Origin: Streptomyces sp. NRRL F-2580
GTDB lineage: Bacteria > Actinomycetota > Actinomycetes > Streptomycetales > Streptomycetaceae
Direction of reading: 5' to 3'
Assembly: GCF_000720115.1 (NCBI RefSeq)
Contig: NZ_JOIR01000017.1
Location: forward strand, 124,001-188,000
DNA length: 64,000 bases
The notes under the pieces are model-generated. The model searched no databases. It was not told the DNA's origin and was given only the letters and a program-made list of their open reading frames with translations. Positions 1 to 8,040 of the stretch are shown here, one piece after another; positions within the stretch are counted from its first letter, which is position 1, and the number at the start of each line of letters is the position of its first letter. The translations under genes were made by a program, and so were the position numbers.

Positions 1-110
1 TACGCGAGGGCGACGCGCTCGGGGTCGCGGCTGTTCCAGGCGTCCTCGGCGGCCTGGACCTTGGCCCGGGCGGACTCTTCGGTGAAGGGAGGCAGGGGCG
101 GACGCGTCAT
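1..110 (-). CDS. DUF1348 / NTF2-like protein, N-terminal part only
   Basis: Reading leftward from an ATG at 110, the first 36 codons give a protein that starts [20 protein letters not shown] and continues [17 protein letters not shown] before it leaves the window. This N-terminus is characteristic of DUF1348 proteins, small SnoaL/NTF2-like cone-fold proteins with no firmly assigned reaction. It is divergent from the TetR gene at 208, and two identical palindromes lie between the starts, so co-regulation by that repressor is likely (inference). The C-terminal part lies outside the window. Confidence 0.72.
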   Translation of the reverse strand, partial: MTRPPLPPFTEESARAKVQAAEDAWNSRDPERVALA

Positions 111-136
111 GGCGGATCCTCTGGGGTGGAATGAGG

Positions 137-176
137 GAGAACGATCGTTCTCCACTCTACGAGAACGATCGTTCTC
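137..176. promoter_or_regulatory. Twin palindromic operators for the TetR regulator
   Basis: Two identical perfect 16-bp palindromes, GAGAACGATCGTTCTC, lie at 137-152 and 161-176, with centres 24 bp apart. They fill the middle of the 97-bp gap between the divergent starts at 110 and 208. This is the usual arrangement for a TetR-family autoregulator controlling itself and its divergent neighbour. Binding is inferred. Confidence 0.75.
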
Positions 177-207
177 ACCACAAGGGGAGACGGGCTACCC
201 TGCCCTC

Positions 208-735
208 ATGGACGACGAAGAGGCACGGACCCGGCTGCTCGACGCGGCGGAGGAGCTGTTCTACCGGCACGGCATCCAGGCCGTCGGCATGGACCGCGTC
301 CGCACCGCCTCCGGGGTCCCCCTCAAGCGCCTGTATCGGCTCTTCCCGGCGAAGGACTCCTTGGTCACGGCCTATCTGGAACGCCGCGACCAGCGCTGGC
401 TGGACTCCCTGCGCACGGCGGCGCTCGCACCGGCGGAGCCTCGGGCGCGGGTGCTGGCGGTGTTCGACTGGCTGGCGGACTGGTTCACCGAGCCCGACTT
501 CCGGGGCTGCGCGTTCCTCAACGCGTACGGGGAGCTGGGCGCGGCGGCGCCGGAGATCGTGCGGGTCCACAAGGCGGAACTCCGCGCCCTGCTGGCCGAT
601 CTAGCCGCCGACCCGGCCCTCGCCGACCAGCTCCTGATCCTGACGGAGGGGGCGACGGCGGTGGCCGCACTGAGCCCGGGCCCGGAGCCGGCTCACCGGG
701 CCCGGGAGATCGCGGAACTCCTCCTGACCGTGTGA
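208..735 (+). CDS. TetR/AcrR family transcriptional regulator
   Basis: A 175-residue protein. An N-terminal TetR helix-turn-helix at about residues 9-55 (RTRLLDAAEELFYRHGIQAV, then a recognition helix ending LKRLYRLFPAKDSL) is followed by an all-helical ligand domain. The ATG at 208 is chosen over upstream in-frame codons because those would translate through both operator palindromes at 137-176, and because residues 1-50 already make a full-length TetR N-terminus. It is divergent from the DUF1348 gene. It probably represses both genes until a small ligand binds. The ligand cannot be read from the sequence. Confidence 0.88.
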   Translation: MDDEEARTRLLDAAEELFYRHGIQAVGMDRVRTASGVPLKRLYRLFPAKDSLVTAYLERRDQRWLDSLRTAALAPAEPRARVLAVFDWLADWFTEPDFRGCAFLNAYGELGAAAPEIVRVHKAELRALLADLAADPALADQLLILTEGATAVAALSPGPEPAHRAREIAELLLTV

Positions 736-829
736 CTCAGGTCATATCCACTTGGTTCGCGAGGCTGTCACATCCGGGCCGCGTTTTCCGTCAAAGCTGT
801 GTAACGGTCGACACGGCAAGGAGAGAACG

Positions 830-1303
830 ATGGAAGCGCGTCTCAACTTCTTCGGCAACGCGGTCGCGACCAAGTTTGCCCGGTACATCAACTCCGCGGG
901 CAAGGTCATCTCGGACTCGACCCTGCCGCACGCCACGCAGGAGCTGGTGAAGCTCCGGGCCAGCCAGATCAACGGCTGTGGATTCTGCACCGACATGCAC
1001 TTCAAGGACGCCTCGCACGCCGGGGAGGACCCGATCCGACTCAACCTGGTCGCGGCCTGGCGTGAGGCGAAGGTGTTCAGCGACGCCGAGCGGGCGGCCC
1101 TGGAGCTGACCGAGCAGGGCACACGCATCGCCGACGCGGCCGGCGGCGTCACGGACGAGGCCTGGGCTGACGCGGCGAAGTACTACGACGAGGACCAGCT
1201 GGCCGCGCTGGTCTCGCTCATCGCGCTGATCAACACGTACAACCGCATGAACGTGATCGTCCAGCAGCCGGCGGGCGACTACCAGCCTGGCCAGTTCGAC
1301 TGA
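830..1303 (+). CDS. Carboxymuconolactone decarboxylase / AhpD-like protein
   Basis: A 157-residue all-helical protein of the AhpD/CMD family. The redox motif C50-G-F-C53 is followed by H57 (CGFCTDMH), the arrangement of AhpD-type peroxidase reductases, and ends in a helix rich in the ALINTYNRMNV pattern typical of the family. Members use the CXXC pair as a thiol reductant or peroxidase, often against organic peroxides. The start at 830 has a strong AAGGAGAG ribosome site. It lies 94 bp after the TetR gene in the same direction, so shared control is possible but there is room for its own promoter. Confidence 0.85.
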   Translation: MEARLNFFGNAVATKFARYINSAGKVISDSTLPHATQELVKLRASQINGCGFCTDMHFKDASHAGEDPIRLNLVAAWREAKVFSDAERAALELTEQGTRIADAAGGVTDEAWADAAKYYDEDQLAALVSLIALINTYNRMNVIVQQPAGDYQPGQFD

Positions 1304-1489
1304 TCGCGCGCCGGGCCGGGCGCCCCGCGCGCCGCGGCCCCCGCGCCGGAACGGCCCCGACGGTGGGCCGCGCCGGGCGGGGGCCGCGCCGGCCCGGCTC
1401 CGCACGCACCGACCTGGGTACGTGTACTCACGACAGGCCCCCGGATCCTCCCGACCATGGGTGCAGCCCACACGTCCCGGGGAGAACCG

Positions 1490-1840
1490 ATGACCGCTCG
1501 CACGCTCGTCCGCCTGACCTTCGCCAACCCCGCCTCGGCGATCTACCTCGGGCTCGTCGGCGTCGCGGTCGCGATCGCGACGGCAGTGACCCTGTTCGCC
1601 CCGGGCCCCGGGTTCATATGGGTGCTGCCGGCCCTGTTCGCGTTCCCGTTGTTCTTCTTCGTGGCGCTGGTCGAGGGAGCGTTCCGCGGGGAAGGACAGC
1701 CCGAGACCTGGCTCTTCCTCACCGAGCTCGCGCTGTGCGTACTGGCCCAGTCGCTCCTGCTCGGAACGATCGCGGAAGCCGCCCGCGGCCGCCTCCGGCG
1801 CGGCGCTCCGACCAGGCATACCGCGGGGGCGGACGAGTGA
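1490..1840 (+). CDS. Small integral membrane protein, SCO4225-like
   Basis: A 116-residue protein with three hydrophobic segments at about residues 13-36, 41-62 and 75-96, then a basic C-terminal tail. GGGGAG at 1480-1485 supports the ATG at 1490. The N-terminus (MTARTLVRLTFANPASAIYL) resembles a Streptomyces family named after SCO4225, recalled from memory and not checked. No catalytic motif is visible and the function is unknown. It ends 51 bp before the converging OmpA-like gene. Confidence 0.7.
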   Translation: MTARTLVRLTFANPASAIYLGLVGVAVAIATAVTLFAPGPGFIWVLPALFAFPLFFFVALVEGAFRGEGQPETWLFLTELALCVLAQSLLLGTIAEAARGRLRRGAPTRHTAGADE

Positions 1841-1891
1841 CGTTCGACAGGGAATGGGCGGACGGAGGGACGCCGGGATGCCGCCCGCCCC

Positions 1892-2533
1892 TTAGCCGCC
1901 GCCGGCGCTGCGGGGGAAGGTGATCTCGACGCGGCGGTTCTTCTTGCGGCCTTCCTCGGTGCTGTTGTCGGCGATCGGGTAGTCCTCGCTGTACCCGCGG
2001 ACGTCGAAGACGACGGCGGGATTGGTGACGGTCTTGGAGAGCTCGGCCTGCACGGCGTCGGCGCGCTGCTTGGACAGCTCCTTGCCGTGCTCGTAGCTGC
2101 CCTGGTCGTCGGTGAAGCCGAATACCCGTACGCGGGTGGCCTTCTGCGTGTTGATCTCGGCGGCGATGGCCTGGATCCGGGCGGCGGCCTGGGCGTTGAA
2201 GACGGCGCTGTTCTCCGGGAACAGCACCTCGGACTGCAGCGCCATCATGACGGTCTGGTTCGTCTCCTGCCGCCGCTGCTCCCCGCCGAGGTCTTCGACG
2301 ACCTCGGCGATGTCCAGCACCTTGACGGGGGCGAGCGTCCCACCCTGCGGGATCTTGAGCCCGGGGGCGTTGGAGTCGATGGCCACGGGGGCGGACGCGG
2401 ACGGCTCGGTGCCGGGAGGGACGGATGGCTTCACGTCATCGGCGTACGCGGCGCTTGCCCCGATCAGGTTCGCGCCGGCTATGACGAGACCGGCTACGGC
2501 CGTTGCGGCGACGGTGCGATGGTGTGTGATCAC
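1892..2533 (-). CDS. Secreted OmpA-family peptidoglycan-binding protein
   Basis: A 213-residue protein from a GTG start. Residues 1-31 form a signal peptide ending ASAAYA. Residues about 98-207 form an OmpA C-terminal-like domain, with FGFTDDQGS, LSKQRADAV and the closing EGRKKNRRVEITF signature that binds the diaminopimelate of peptidoglycan. It begins 3 bp after the upstream lipoprotein gene, so the two are translationally linked, and it is the last gene of the Tad pilus run. A likely role is to anchor the pilus machinery or its lipoprotein to the cell wall (inference from position). Confidence 0.85.
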   Translation of the reverse strand: MITHHRTVAATAVAGLVIAGANLIGASAAYADDVKPSVPPGTEPSASAPVAIDSNAPGLKIPQGGTLAPVKVLDIAEVVEDLGGEQRRQETNQTVMMALQSEVLFPENSAVFNAQAAARIQAIAAEINTQKATRVRVFGFTDDQGSYEHGKELSKQRADAVQAELSKTVTNPAVVFDVRGYSEDYPIADNSTEEGRKKNRRVEITFPRSAGGG

Positions 2534-2536
2534 GAG

Positions 2537-3133
2537 TCACCCGGTAATCTTGACGACGGCCGAAGCAAAAGTAGGGAGACTGAACTCCACGTCAGTGGTG
2601 GTCGTCGGCGGCGCCGGGAATTGCGCGAAGAAGGGTACGGTCGCACCCGCGTCAATCGCCGCCACTCCTGTGGTGCAGAGGCATCGACCGTCCGTGTCGC
2701 GCAACACGTAGTAGCGCTTCTTCCCCGCCTTGTCGACAAGGGTCGCACCAGCCACCGACTCACCGCTTCCAGTGAGGTCACGCTCGCTCCCGCGCCAAGC
2801 CGCGGTCTTGACGAACTGTTGGCTGGATGTGTTCTTGATCTGCCCATTGATCGTCACGAATCCTCCCCCGTCACGGGTCACCGAGTTGATCGTCAGGACC
2901 ACCCCGCTCTCGCCGTTGACCGTGGCGAGGATCTGGGTCGGTGCGGCACTCGGGTTGCTTGCCGGCGCCGAGGCGGAGGAGCCGTTCGGGGGCTGAGACG
3001 CCGACGAGTTGGGCGACTCCTTCGCCTTCGGCTTCTCGTTGCCGCCGCCACAGCCGGCCAGCGCGAGCGCCAAGACCGCCGCAACTGCTGCGACGGCTCC
3101 CCCGCGGACCCTCACCGTGTGCCGAATGCTCAT
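2537..3133 (-). CDS. Tad-locus lipoprotein
   Basis: A 198-residue exported protein. It has a basic N-terminus, a hydrophobic segment and a lipobox (LALALAGC, Cys28), then a low-complexity Ser/Ala/Pro/Asn linker to about residue 65. A single predicted beta-rich domain follows, with a C-X-C pair (DGRCLCTTGV). The domain order resembles surface lipoproteins with an immunoglobulin-like DUF4352-type fold, but the family is not certain. It is placed between the TadG-like gene and the OmpA-like gene on the same strand, which suggests an envelope role linked to the pilus. Confidence 0.78.
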   Translation of the reverse strand: MSIRHTVRVRGGAVAAVAAVLALALAGCGGGNEKPKAKESPNSSASQPPNGSSASAPASNPSAAPTQILATVNGESGVVLTINSVTRDGGGFVTINGQIKNTSSQQFVKTAAWRGSERDLTGSGESVAGATLVDKAGKKRYYVLRDTDGRCLCTTGVAAIDAGATVPFFAQFPAPPTTTTDVEFSLPTFASAVVKITG

Positions 3134-3164
3134 CTACGCCGCTTCCTTGTCTCTCGGTTCGCTG

Positions 3165-3791
3165 TCAGTCGACCAAACGCACGCTGAACAAGCTTCGCGC
3201 CAGCGCGCGCAGGGAGCCAGGCTTCAGCGGGTCAAGCTGGACGGACTCGCCCCCCTTGCACTGAAACTTGAGCTGGTCTGGCTTTGGCGTGCTATCGCCG
3301 CCGGGTGGGTTCGTCACATTGGGCGCAGGGTCTGTCCCCAAAGTGCAGCGAGGTTCGATCAGGGCCGTGGCACTGGCGGTGCCCTTCATGCCTCCGGTCC
3401 CTGGGATCACAGACCCTCCTACCGTCCTGTTGGTCGTCACCATGACGGTGAAGCGGGGAAGGGACGGCTCACATTCGGACACGGCATCGTTCTTGGCCGC
3501 GAAGCTCGCCGCCGCAGCGCAGGCGCCTCTGCCACTGAGGAGGTCACCCCTCAGGAGCTTCTCCCAGTCCGCCGACTTCAAGGCGACAAGATCAAGATCA
3601 GTGAAGGCGGAGTCCCTGGCCTCTCGGGCCGCCGCCAACGCAGCGGCGTCAGCCGCACCTTGCGCATCGCTGCGGGTGACTGCGGCTTGACCGACAACGA
3701 AGAACGCGAACGCGGCGAAGAGCACGCCAGCCACGAGCACGACATAGATGGGGAAGGCCTGCCCTCGGTCGTTGGACCCGTCGGCGCCCAC
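3165..3791 (-). CDS. TadG-like pseudopilin / pilus assembly protein
   Basis: A 208-residue protein. The GTG at 3791 is chosen because upstream in-frame sequence lies inside the pilin gene, and because the protein then starts with a short basic segment ending DRGQAFPIY and a transmembrane helix (about residues 11-37), as in TadE/TadG proteins. A helix rich in DAQGAADAAALAAAREA follows, a hallmark of TadG-like N-terminal regions. Position +5 after the presumed cleavage Gly is Ile instead of the Glu of pilins and TadE. It begins 9 bp downstream of the pilin stop. Confidence 0.82.
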   Translation of the reverse strand: MGADGSNDRGQAFPIYVVLVAGVLFAAFAFFVVGQAAVTRSDAQGAADAAALAAAREARDSAFTDLDLVALKSADWEKLLRGDLLSGRGACAAAASFAAKNDAVSECEPSLPRFTVMVTTNRTVGGSVIPGTGGMKGTASATALIEPRCTLGTDPAPNVTNPPGGDSTPKPDQLKFQCKGGESVQLDPLKPGSLRALARSLFSVRLVD

Positions 3792-3799
3792 TGCCCCGG

Positions 3800-4045
3800 T
3801 CAGCCGGCCTTGATCAGCCCGACCTGGGTCTTGATCTTGTCGACGATCAATGTCCCGATGCCAGTACCGATCATCGCACCGATGATCACGATGACCACCA
3901 AGATGATGCCCAGGTATTCGAAGGCCGTCTGGCCGCGGTCGGGGTTGGCGTGGCGCTGGCGGAGGCTTGTTACGGCCGTGTCCGCCCAGCCGTTCACCCT
4001 GATCCGTGCCTCCACGGCGGCCTTCAGCAGCGTGTTCTGTGACAT
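3800..4045 (-). CDS. flp: Flp/Fap-type major pilin precursor
   Basis: An 81-residue prepilin from an ATG at 4045 preceded by GGGAGGG. A 38-residue basic leader is followed by the class IVb cleavage context RG/QTAFEY, with Glu at +5 and Tyr at +6, then a hydrophobic helix (LGIILVVIVIIGAMIGTGIG) and a short C-terminus. The mature subunit would be about 45 residues, the expected Flp size. The leader is long for Flp pilins, which usually have 10-25 residues. It forms the pilus filament after processing by a TadV/CpaA peptidase that is not in this window. Confidence 0.88.
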   Translation of the reverse strand: MSQNTLLKAAVEARIRVNGWADTAVTSLRQRHANPDRGQTAFEYLGIILVVIVIIGAMIGTGIGTLIVDKIKTQVGLIKAG

Positions 4046-4155
4046 GGGGGTTCCCTCCCGGGCCGGTACCGGTGTCGATCTGCGGACGGTACGGCGAGTC
4101 ACCAGTCGTAACCAAGGGTCCCGGGACCCAATTACGGACCCACTGCGCACTCTGT

Positions 4156-4842
4156 CTACCCATGACCGGTCACTCCTGGACGGGCGGTTCCCAGCCAGCG
4201 GGCTATCGCCTCGCTGCGCGTGGCGCTCTGGAGCTTCGCGAAGATGCGGTTGATGTGGTTCTTGACCGTCTTCTCGCTGATGAAGCAGGCGGCGGCGATC
4301 TGCTGGTTGCTCATCCCGGACGCGATCAGATCCATGATCTCCACCTCCCGGGAACTCAGCCCGAAGACAACAGAGTTGTGCATCCGCTCAGAAGACTGTG
4401 CCACAGCTCGTTGCGGATGCGAAGAGGCCCGGAGCTCCGCGAGCAGGGCGCTCGCCGCCGTCGGGGTGAAGTGGGGGCGGCCCAGTGGGGCGTCCCGTAC
4501 CGCCCTCAGCAGCTCGTCCGTCGTGAACTCGCCGTGTACGAGGTAGCCGCCGGCGCCCAACGACAGCGCCTCGCAGATGATGTCGGCTTCCCTGCTGTAC
4601 GTCAGCATCAGTACGGGAGCCAGCTGCACCAGGTGCGGCAGCGCCGAGATCCCGTCCACGCCCGGCATCCGGACGTCCAGCAGGATCACGTCCGGGGCGT
4701 GCCGGCGGGTCAGGCTCAGTGCCTCGCGGCCGTCCTGCGCCTGCGCCGTCACGTCGAGGTCCCCGGCCGCGCTCAGGATCGCCGCCAGGCCCGCCCTGAC
4801 GACCGGGTTGCCGTCGGCGATGAGCACGCTCAGCCGTGCCAT
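4156..4842 (-). CDS. NarL/FixJ-type response regulator with atypical receiver
   Basis: A 228-residue protein with a receiver domain (residues 3-118) and a LuxR-type helix-turn-helix (about 158-215, LSSREVEIMDLIASGMSNQQ). The phosphoacceptor D56 (ILLDVRMPG) and T81 are present. The acidic pair is reduced to A9-D10, and the invariant Lys is His103 (GGYLVH where GYLLK is expected), so phosphorylation-dependent switching may be altered or absent. It lies between tadC (3-bp gap) and the pilin gene, so it probably regulates the pilus. No histidine kinase is adjacent. Confidence 0.88.
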   Translation of the reverse strand: MARLSVLIADGNPVVRAGLAAILSAAGDLDVTAQAQDGREALSLTRRHAPDVILLDVRMPGVDGISALPHLVQLAPVLMLTYSREADIICEALSLGAGGYLVHGEFTTDELLRAVRDAPLGRPHFTPTAASALLAELRASSHPQRAVAQSSERMHNSVVFGLSSREVEIMDLIASGMSNQQIAAACFISEKTVKNHINRIFAKLQSATRSEAIARWLGTARPGVTGHG

Positions 4843-4845
4843 GGC

Positions 4846-5739
4846 TCAGCCACCCCCGAACAGCGCGCCGAAGTCGACGTTCGCGCCGTAGACGAAGCCG
4901 CAGACCAGCAGGATCAGCGTGCCGGGGAGCATGAACATGGTCACGGCGAACGTCGCCTTGGGGACGGCCCGGGCCGCCCGGCGGCGGGCGTTCTGGGCGT
5001 CCGTACGGCGCATGTCCTCGGCGATCGCGATCAGGGTGTCGACGATCGGGGAGCCGAGCTCCTCGCCCTGCTGGAGGGCCGTCACGAACTGCGCGACCTG
5101 TTCGCTGTCGTTGCGGCGGCGCAGTTCGTCGAAGGCCTGGCGGCGGCTGACGCCCATGTCCATCTGCTGGAGCGTGATGCGGATCTCGTCCGCCCACGGC
5201 CCCTCGTACTTGTCCGCCACCCGGTCCAGCGCCTGCCGGAAGCCCAGCCCGGCGCTCACCACCACGGCGAGCACGTCGAGGAAGTCGGGCAGGGTCCGCT
5301 CGATGTGGTCGCGGCGGACCCTGATCGCCGACCACAGGCCGGCCTCGATCCAGAAGAGCCCGAAGGCCACCATGAGCAGGGCGGCGACCAGCTGGCCGTT
5401 GATCAGCATGGAGAAGGCGCCGAGGGCGCCCAGGGCCCCGTACACCGCCCGCCGGGCCGCGTACCGGTCGATCGTGAGGCCGGCCGGGTTGCCCGCCATG
5501 TCGATCTGGCGGCGCTTGCGGGCGACCCGGGCCGGGCCCATCGCGCTCAGTACCAGCGGGGCCCAGCGGATGCCCATGCGGTCGACGAGGGAGCCGACCG
5601 CCGTCGTGCGGGTCGCGCCCACCTCCAGGGCGAGCGCGAGGTCCGTGGGCAGTTTCACGTCCGCTCGGTAGAGGCGGATGCCGTGGAACGCGCCGAGGAC
5701 CGACAGGGCCACGGCCAGTGCGAGCAGAAGTCCGATCAT
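4846..5739 (-). CDS. tadC: TadC-type inner-membrane platform protein
   Basis: A 297-residue type II secretion F-domain protein. It has an N-terminal transmembrane helix (1-20), a pair of helices at about 103-145, the cytoplasmic T2SF domain (about 150-260, with LPDFLDVLAVVVSAGLGFRQ and QQGEELGSPIVDTL), and a terminal helix. It works with TadB as the membrane platform on which the TadA ATPase drives pilus extension. It lies 16 bp downstream of tadB, and the response regulator follows 3 bp later, so all are one transcript. Confidence 0.9.
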   Translation of the reverse strand: MIGLLLALAVALSVLGAFHGIRLYRADVKLPTDLALALEVGATRTTAVGSLVDRMGIRWAPLVLSAMGPARVARKRRQIDMAGNPAGLTIDRYAARRAVYGALGALGAFSMLINGQLVAALLMVAFGLFWIEAGLWSAIRVRRDHIERTLPDFLDVLAVVVSAGLGFRQALDRVADKYEGPWADEIRITLQQMDMGVSRRQAFDELRRRNDSEQVAQFVTALQQGEELGSPIVDTLIAIAEDMRRTDAQNARRRAARAVPKATFAVTMFMLPGTLILLVCGFVYGANVDFGALFGGG

Positions 5740-5755
5740 CGTCCCGTCCGCCCCC

Positions 5756-6694
5756 TCACACGTCGATCTTCGACAGGCGGCGGATGAGGATGAAGCCCAG
5801 GGCGAAGAGGCCGAGGGCGACGAGTACGGCCGTCTGGCCGAGGAACGCGCCCGTCATCCGGTCCAGCGCGCCCGGCATCATCATGTCGACGAGCAGCAGC
5901 GAGCCGAGTCCGATGGACGGGACGAGGTACGCCGTCACCGTCACCTGGGACAGCTGGGTACGGATCTCACGGCGGGTCTCCTTGCGCTGTTCCAGCGTCA
6001 CCGTCAGGTTGCGCAGGCTGTCCACGATGGCGCCGCCCGCGCGGGCGGACAGGACGAGGGTGGAGACGAGGACGACCAGTTCGCGGGAGGGCAGGCGCTC
6101 GGTGAGTTCGCCGAGGGACTCCTCGATGGAGTGGCCCACGGCGAGGCGGTCGGCGACGCGCGCGAGTTCCTCGCCCGCCGGAGCCTCCAGCTCCTCGGCC
6201 GCGATGCCGATGGCCGTACGCAGGGCCAGCCCGGCCTGGGTGGCGTTGGCGAGGATCCGGGCCAGGTCGGGGAGCTGGTTGATGAACCGTTCCGTGCGCC
6301 GCGCCCGCTGCCAGTTGAGGAAGGCGTTCGCCGCCCAGACGCCGATCACGCCCGCCACCGGACCGAAGAACGGCGCGAGGAGGGCGGACGCGATGAGCCA
6401 GACGCCCGCGATCGAACCCAGCATGTAGACGAAGAACTCGCCCGGGGTGAGGTCCAGGCCGGTGGTCGCCAGCTTCAGCTCGATGCGGCGGCCCAGCGTG
6501 GTCTTGCGCAGCCGCCGGTCGACGCCCCGGAAGCGGCGCCGCCGCCCGAGGGGCTCCGGCATTCCGCTCGACGAGAGGCGCTCGATCAGGGCGGCGCGCT
6601 GGGCGCGCCCGGCGACGTACGCCTGGAGGCCCGCGACGACGAGCACGCACGCGAGCAGGGTGGCGCCGAGGGTGAGGAGGATCAGTGGGTTCAC
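5756..6694 (-). CDS. tadB: TadB-type inner-membrane platform protein
   Basis: A 312-residue protein with an N-terminal transmembrane helix, a basic linker (GRRRRFRGVDRRL), two central helices (about 90-132), a T2SF domain (about 140-265, with LPDLARILANATQAGLALRT and SARAGGAIVDSLRNL) and two C-terminal helices. Its GTG start at 6694 overlaps the tadA stop by 4 bp (GTGA), showing translational coupling. It is the paralogous partner of TadC in the Tad secretion platform. Confidence 0.9.
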   Translation of the reverse strand: MNPLILLTLGATLLACVLVVAGLQAYVAGRAQRAALIERLSSSGMPEPLGRRRRFRGVDRRLRKTTLGRRIELKLATTGLDLTPGEFFVYMLGSIAGVWLIASALLAPFFGPVAGVIGVWAANAFLNWQRARRTERFINQLPDLARILANATQAGLALRTAIGIAAEELEAPAGEELARVADRLAVGHSIEESLGELTERLPSRELVVLVSTLVLSARAGGAIVDSLRNLTVTLEQRKETRREIRTQLSQVTVTAYLVPSIGLGSLLLVDMMMPGALDRMTGAFLGQTAVLVALGLFALGFILIRRLSKIDV

Positions 6695-8040
6695 AGGGCG
6701 GTCCGGGTGATGTGCGGGGTGGTGAGGGGGTCGTCCGGCAGGGCGACCCCGAAGGCCTGCGGGATGGGCTGGTTGTTCATGTAGAGCCGCTCGGCGATCC
6801 GGCGCGGCAGCGGGTAGTACTCGAAGTAGCCGTGCACGCGCCCGTCCGCCGCCATCGGCTGGGCCGCGAAGCGGCAGACGGTGGTGATCCGGAAGGGTTC
6901 GCGGCCGTGGGATTCCAGGATGGAGATCTCCGTGATGCGGCGTGAGCCGTCGCCGAAGCGGGTCAGCTGGACGATGACGTTGACGGCGCTGTTGATCTGG
7001 TCCTGGAGGGCCTCGAAGGGGATCTCCACCTCCGACATGGAGGCGAGGGTCTGCAGGCGCATGAGCGCGTCCGAGGAGCTGTTGGCGTGGACGGTGGCGA
7101 GGGAGCCGTCGTGGCCGGTGGACATCGCCTGGAGCATGTCGAGGGTCTCGCCGCCGCGGACCTCGCCGACGATGATGCGGTCGGGGCGCATGCGAAGGGA
7201 GTTGCGTACGAGGTCGCGGATGGTGATCTGCCCCTTGCCCTCCACGTTCGGCGGGCGGGATTCGAGGCGGATCACGTGCGCCTGCTGGAGCTGGAGTTCG
7301 GCCGAGTCCTCGATGGTGATGATGCGCTCGCCCTCCGGGATCAGGCCGGAGAGGGCGTTGAGGAGGGTGGTCTTGCCCGTGCCGGTGGCGCCGGAGACGA
7401 TCAGGTTCATCTTGGCGGCGACGAGCCCGGACAGCAGGAGCAGCATCTGCTCGTCGAGGGAGCCGAGCGCGATCATCTCGTGCAGGGTGAAGGCCCGCGG
7501 GAAGCGCCGGATCGTGAGGGTCGCGCCGGTCAGGGAGAGCGGCGGGATGATGACGTTGACGCGTTCGCCGCTGGGCAGGCGCGCGTCGACCATCGGATTG
7601 GCCTCGTCCACGCGGCGGTTGACGGTGGAGACGATGCGCTCGATGGTCTGCATCAGCTGCTCGTGCGAGGCGAAGCGGAGCGGGAGCTGCTCCACGCGGC
7701 CGGCGCGCTCGACGAAGATCTGGTCGGGGCCGTTGACCATGATCTCGGAGATCGAGGCGTCTTCGAGGAGCGGTTCGAGCACACCGAGGCCGAGAGCCTC
7801 GTCGACGACCCGGCGGATCAGCTGCGCGCGCTCGACGGTGGAGAGTACGGGGCCTTCGCGGCTGATGATGTGGCCGAGTACGCGCTCCAGGCGCGCCCGG
7901 CGCTCGGCGGGTGCGAGCGCGGACATCTCGGCGAGGTCGATCTCCTCCAGCAGCTTGGCGCGGTAGGAGGAGACCAGTCGGCCGTCCTCGCGGGGGCTGT
8001 GCCGGTCGTCGGGGGTGTTGACCCGGGAACGCAGGCTCAT
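6691..8040 (-). CDS. tadA: TadA/CpaF pilus assembly ATPase
   Basis: A 449-residue secretion ATPase. The Walker A motif GATGTGKT is at 217-224, followed by the Asp box (ITIEDSAELQL), a Walker B region (RPDRIIVGEVRGGE) and the His box (TGHDGSLATVHANS), all intact. The N-terminal part carries the CpaF-type helical domain. It powers extrusion of Flp pili with TadB and TadC. The ATG at 8040 overlaps the upstream tadE stop by 4 bp. Further in-frame upstream sequence would run through tadE and is rejected. Confidence 0.94.
   Translation of the reverse strand: MSLRSRVNTPDDRHSPREDGRLVSSYRAKLLEEIDLAEMSALAPAERRARLERVLGHIISREGPVLSTVERAQLIRRVVDEALGLGVLEPLLEDASISEIMVNGPDQIFVERAGRVEQLPLRFASHEQLMQTIERIVSTVNRRVDEANPMVDARLPSGERVNVIIPPLSLTGATLTIRRFPRAFTLHEMIALGSLDEQMLLLLSGLVAAKMNLIVSGATGTGKTTLLNALSGLIPEGERIITIEDSAELQLQQAHVIRLESRPPNVEGKGQITIRDLVRNSLRMRPDRIIVGEVRGGETLDMLQAMSTGHDGSLATVHANSSSDALMRLQTLASMSEVEIPFEALQDQINSAVNVIVQLTRFGDGSRRITEISILESHGREPFRITTVCRFAAQPMAADGRVHGYFEYYPLPRRIAERLYMNNQPIPQAFGVALPDDPLTTPHITRTAL

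Noticed and set aside
1304..1489. GC-rich inverted segments after the AhpD-like gene as an RNA gene
   Set aside because: They are imperfect GC hairpins without conserved structure and are best seen as a weak terminator.
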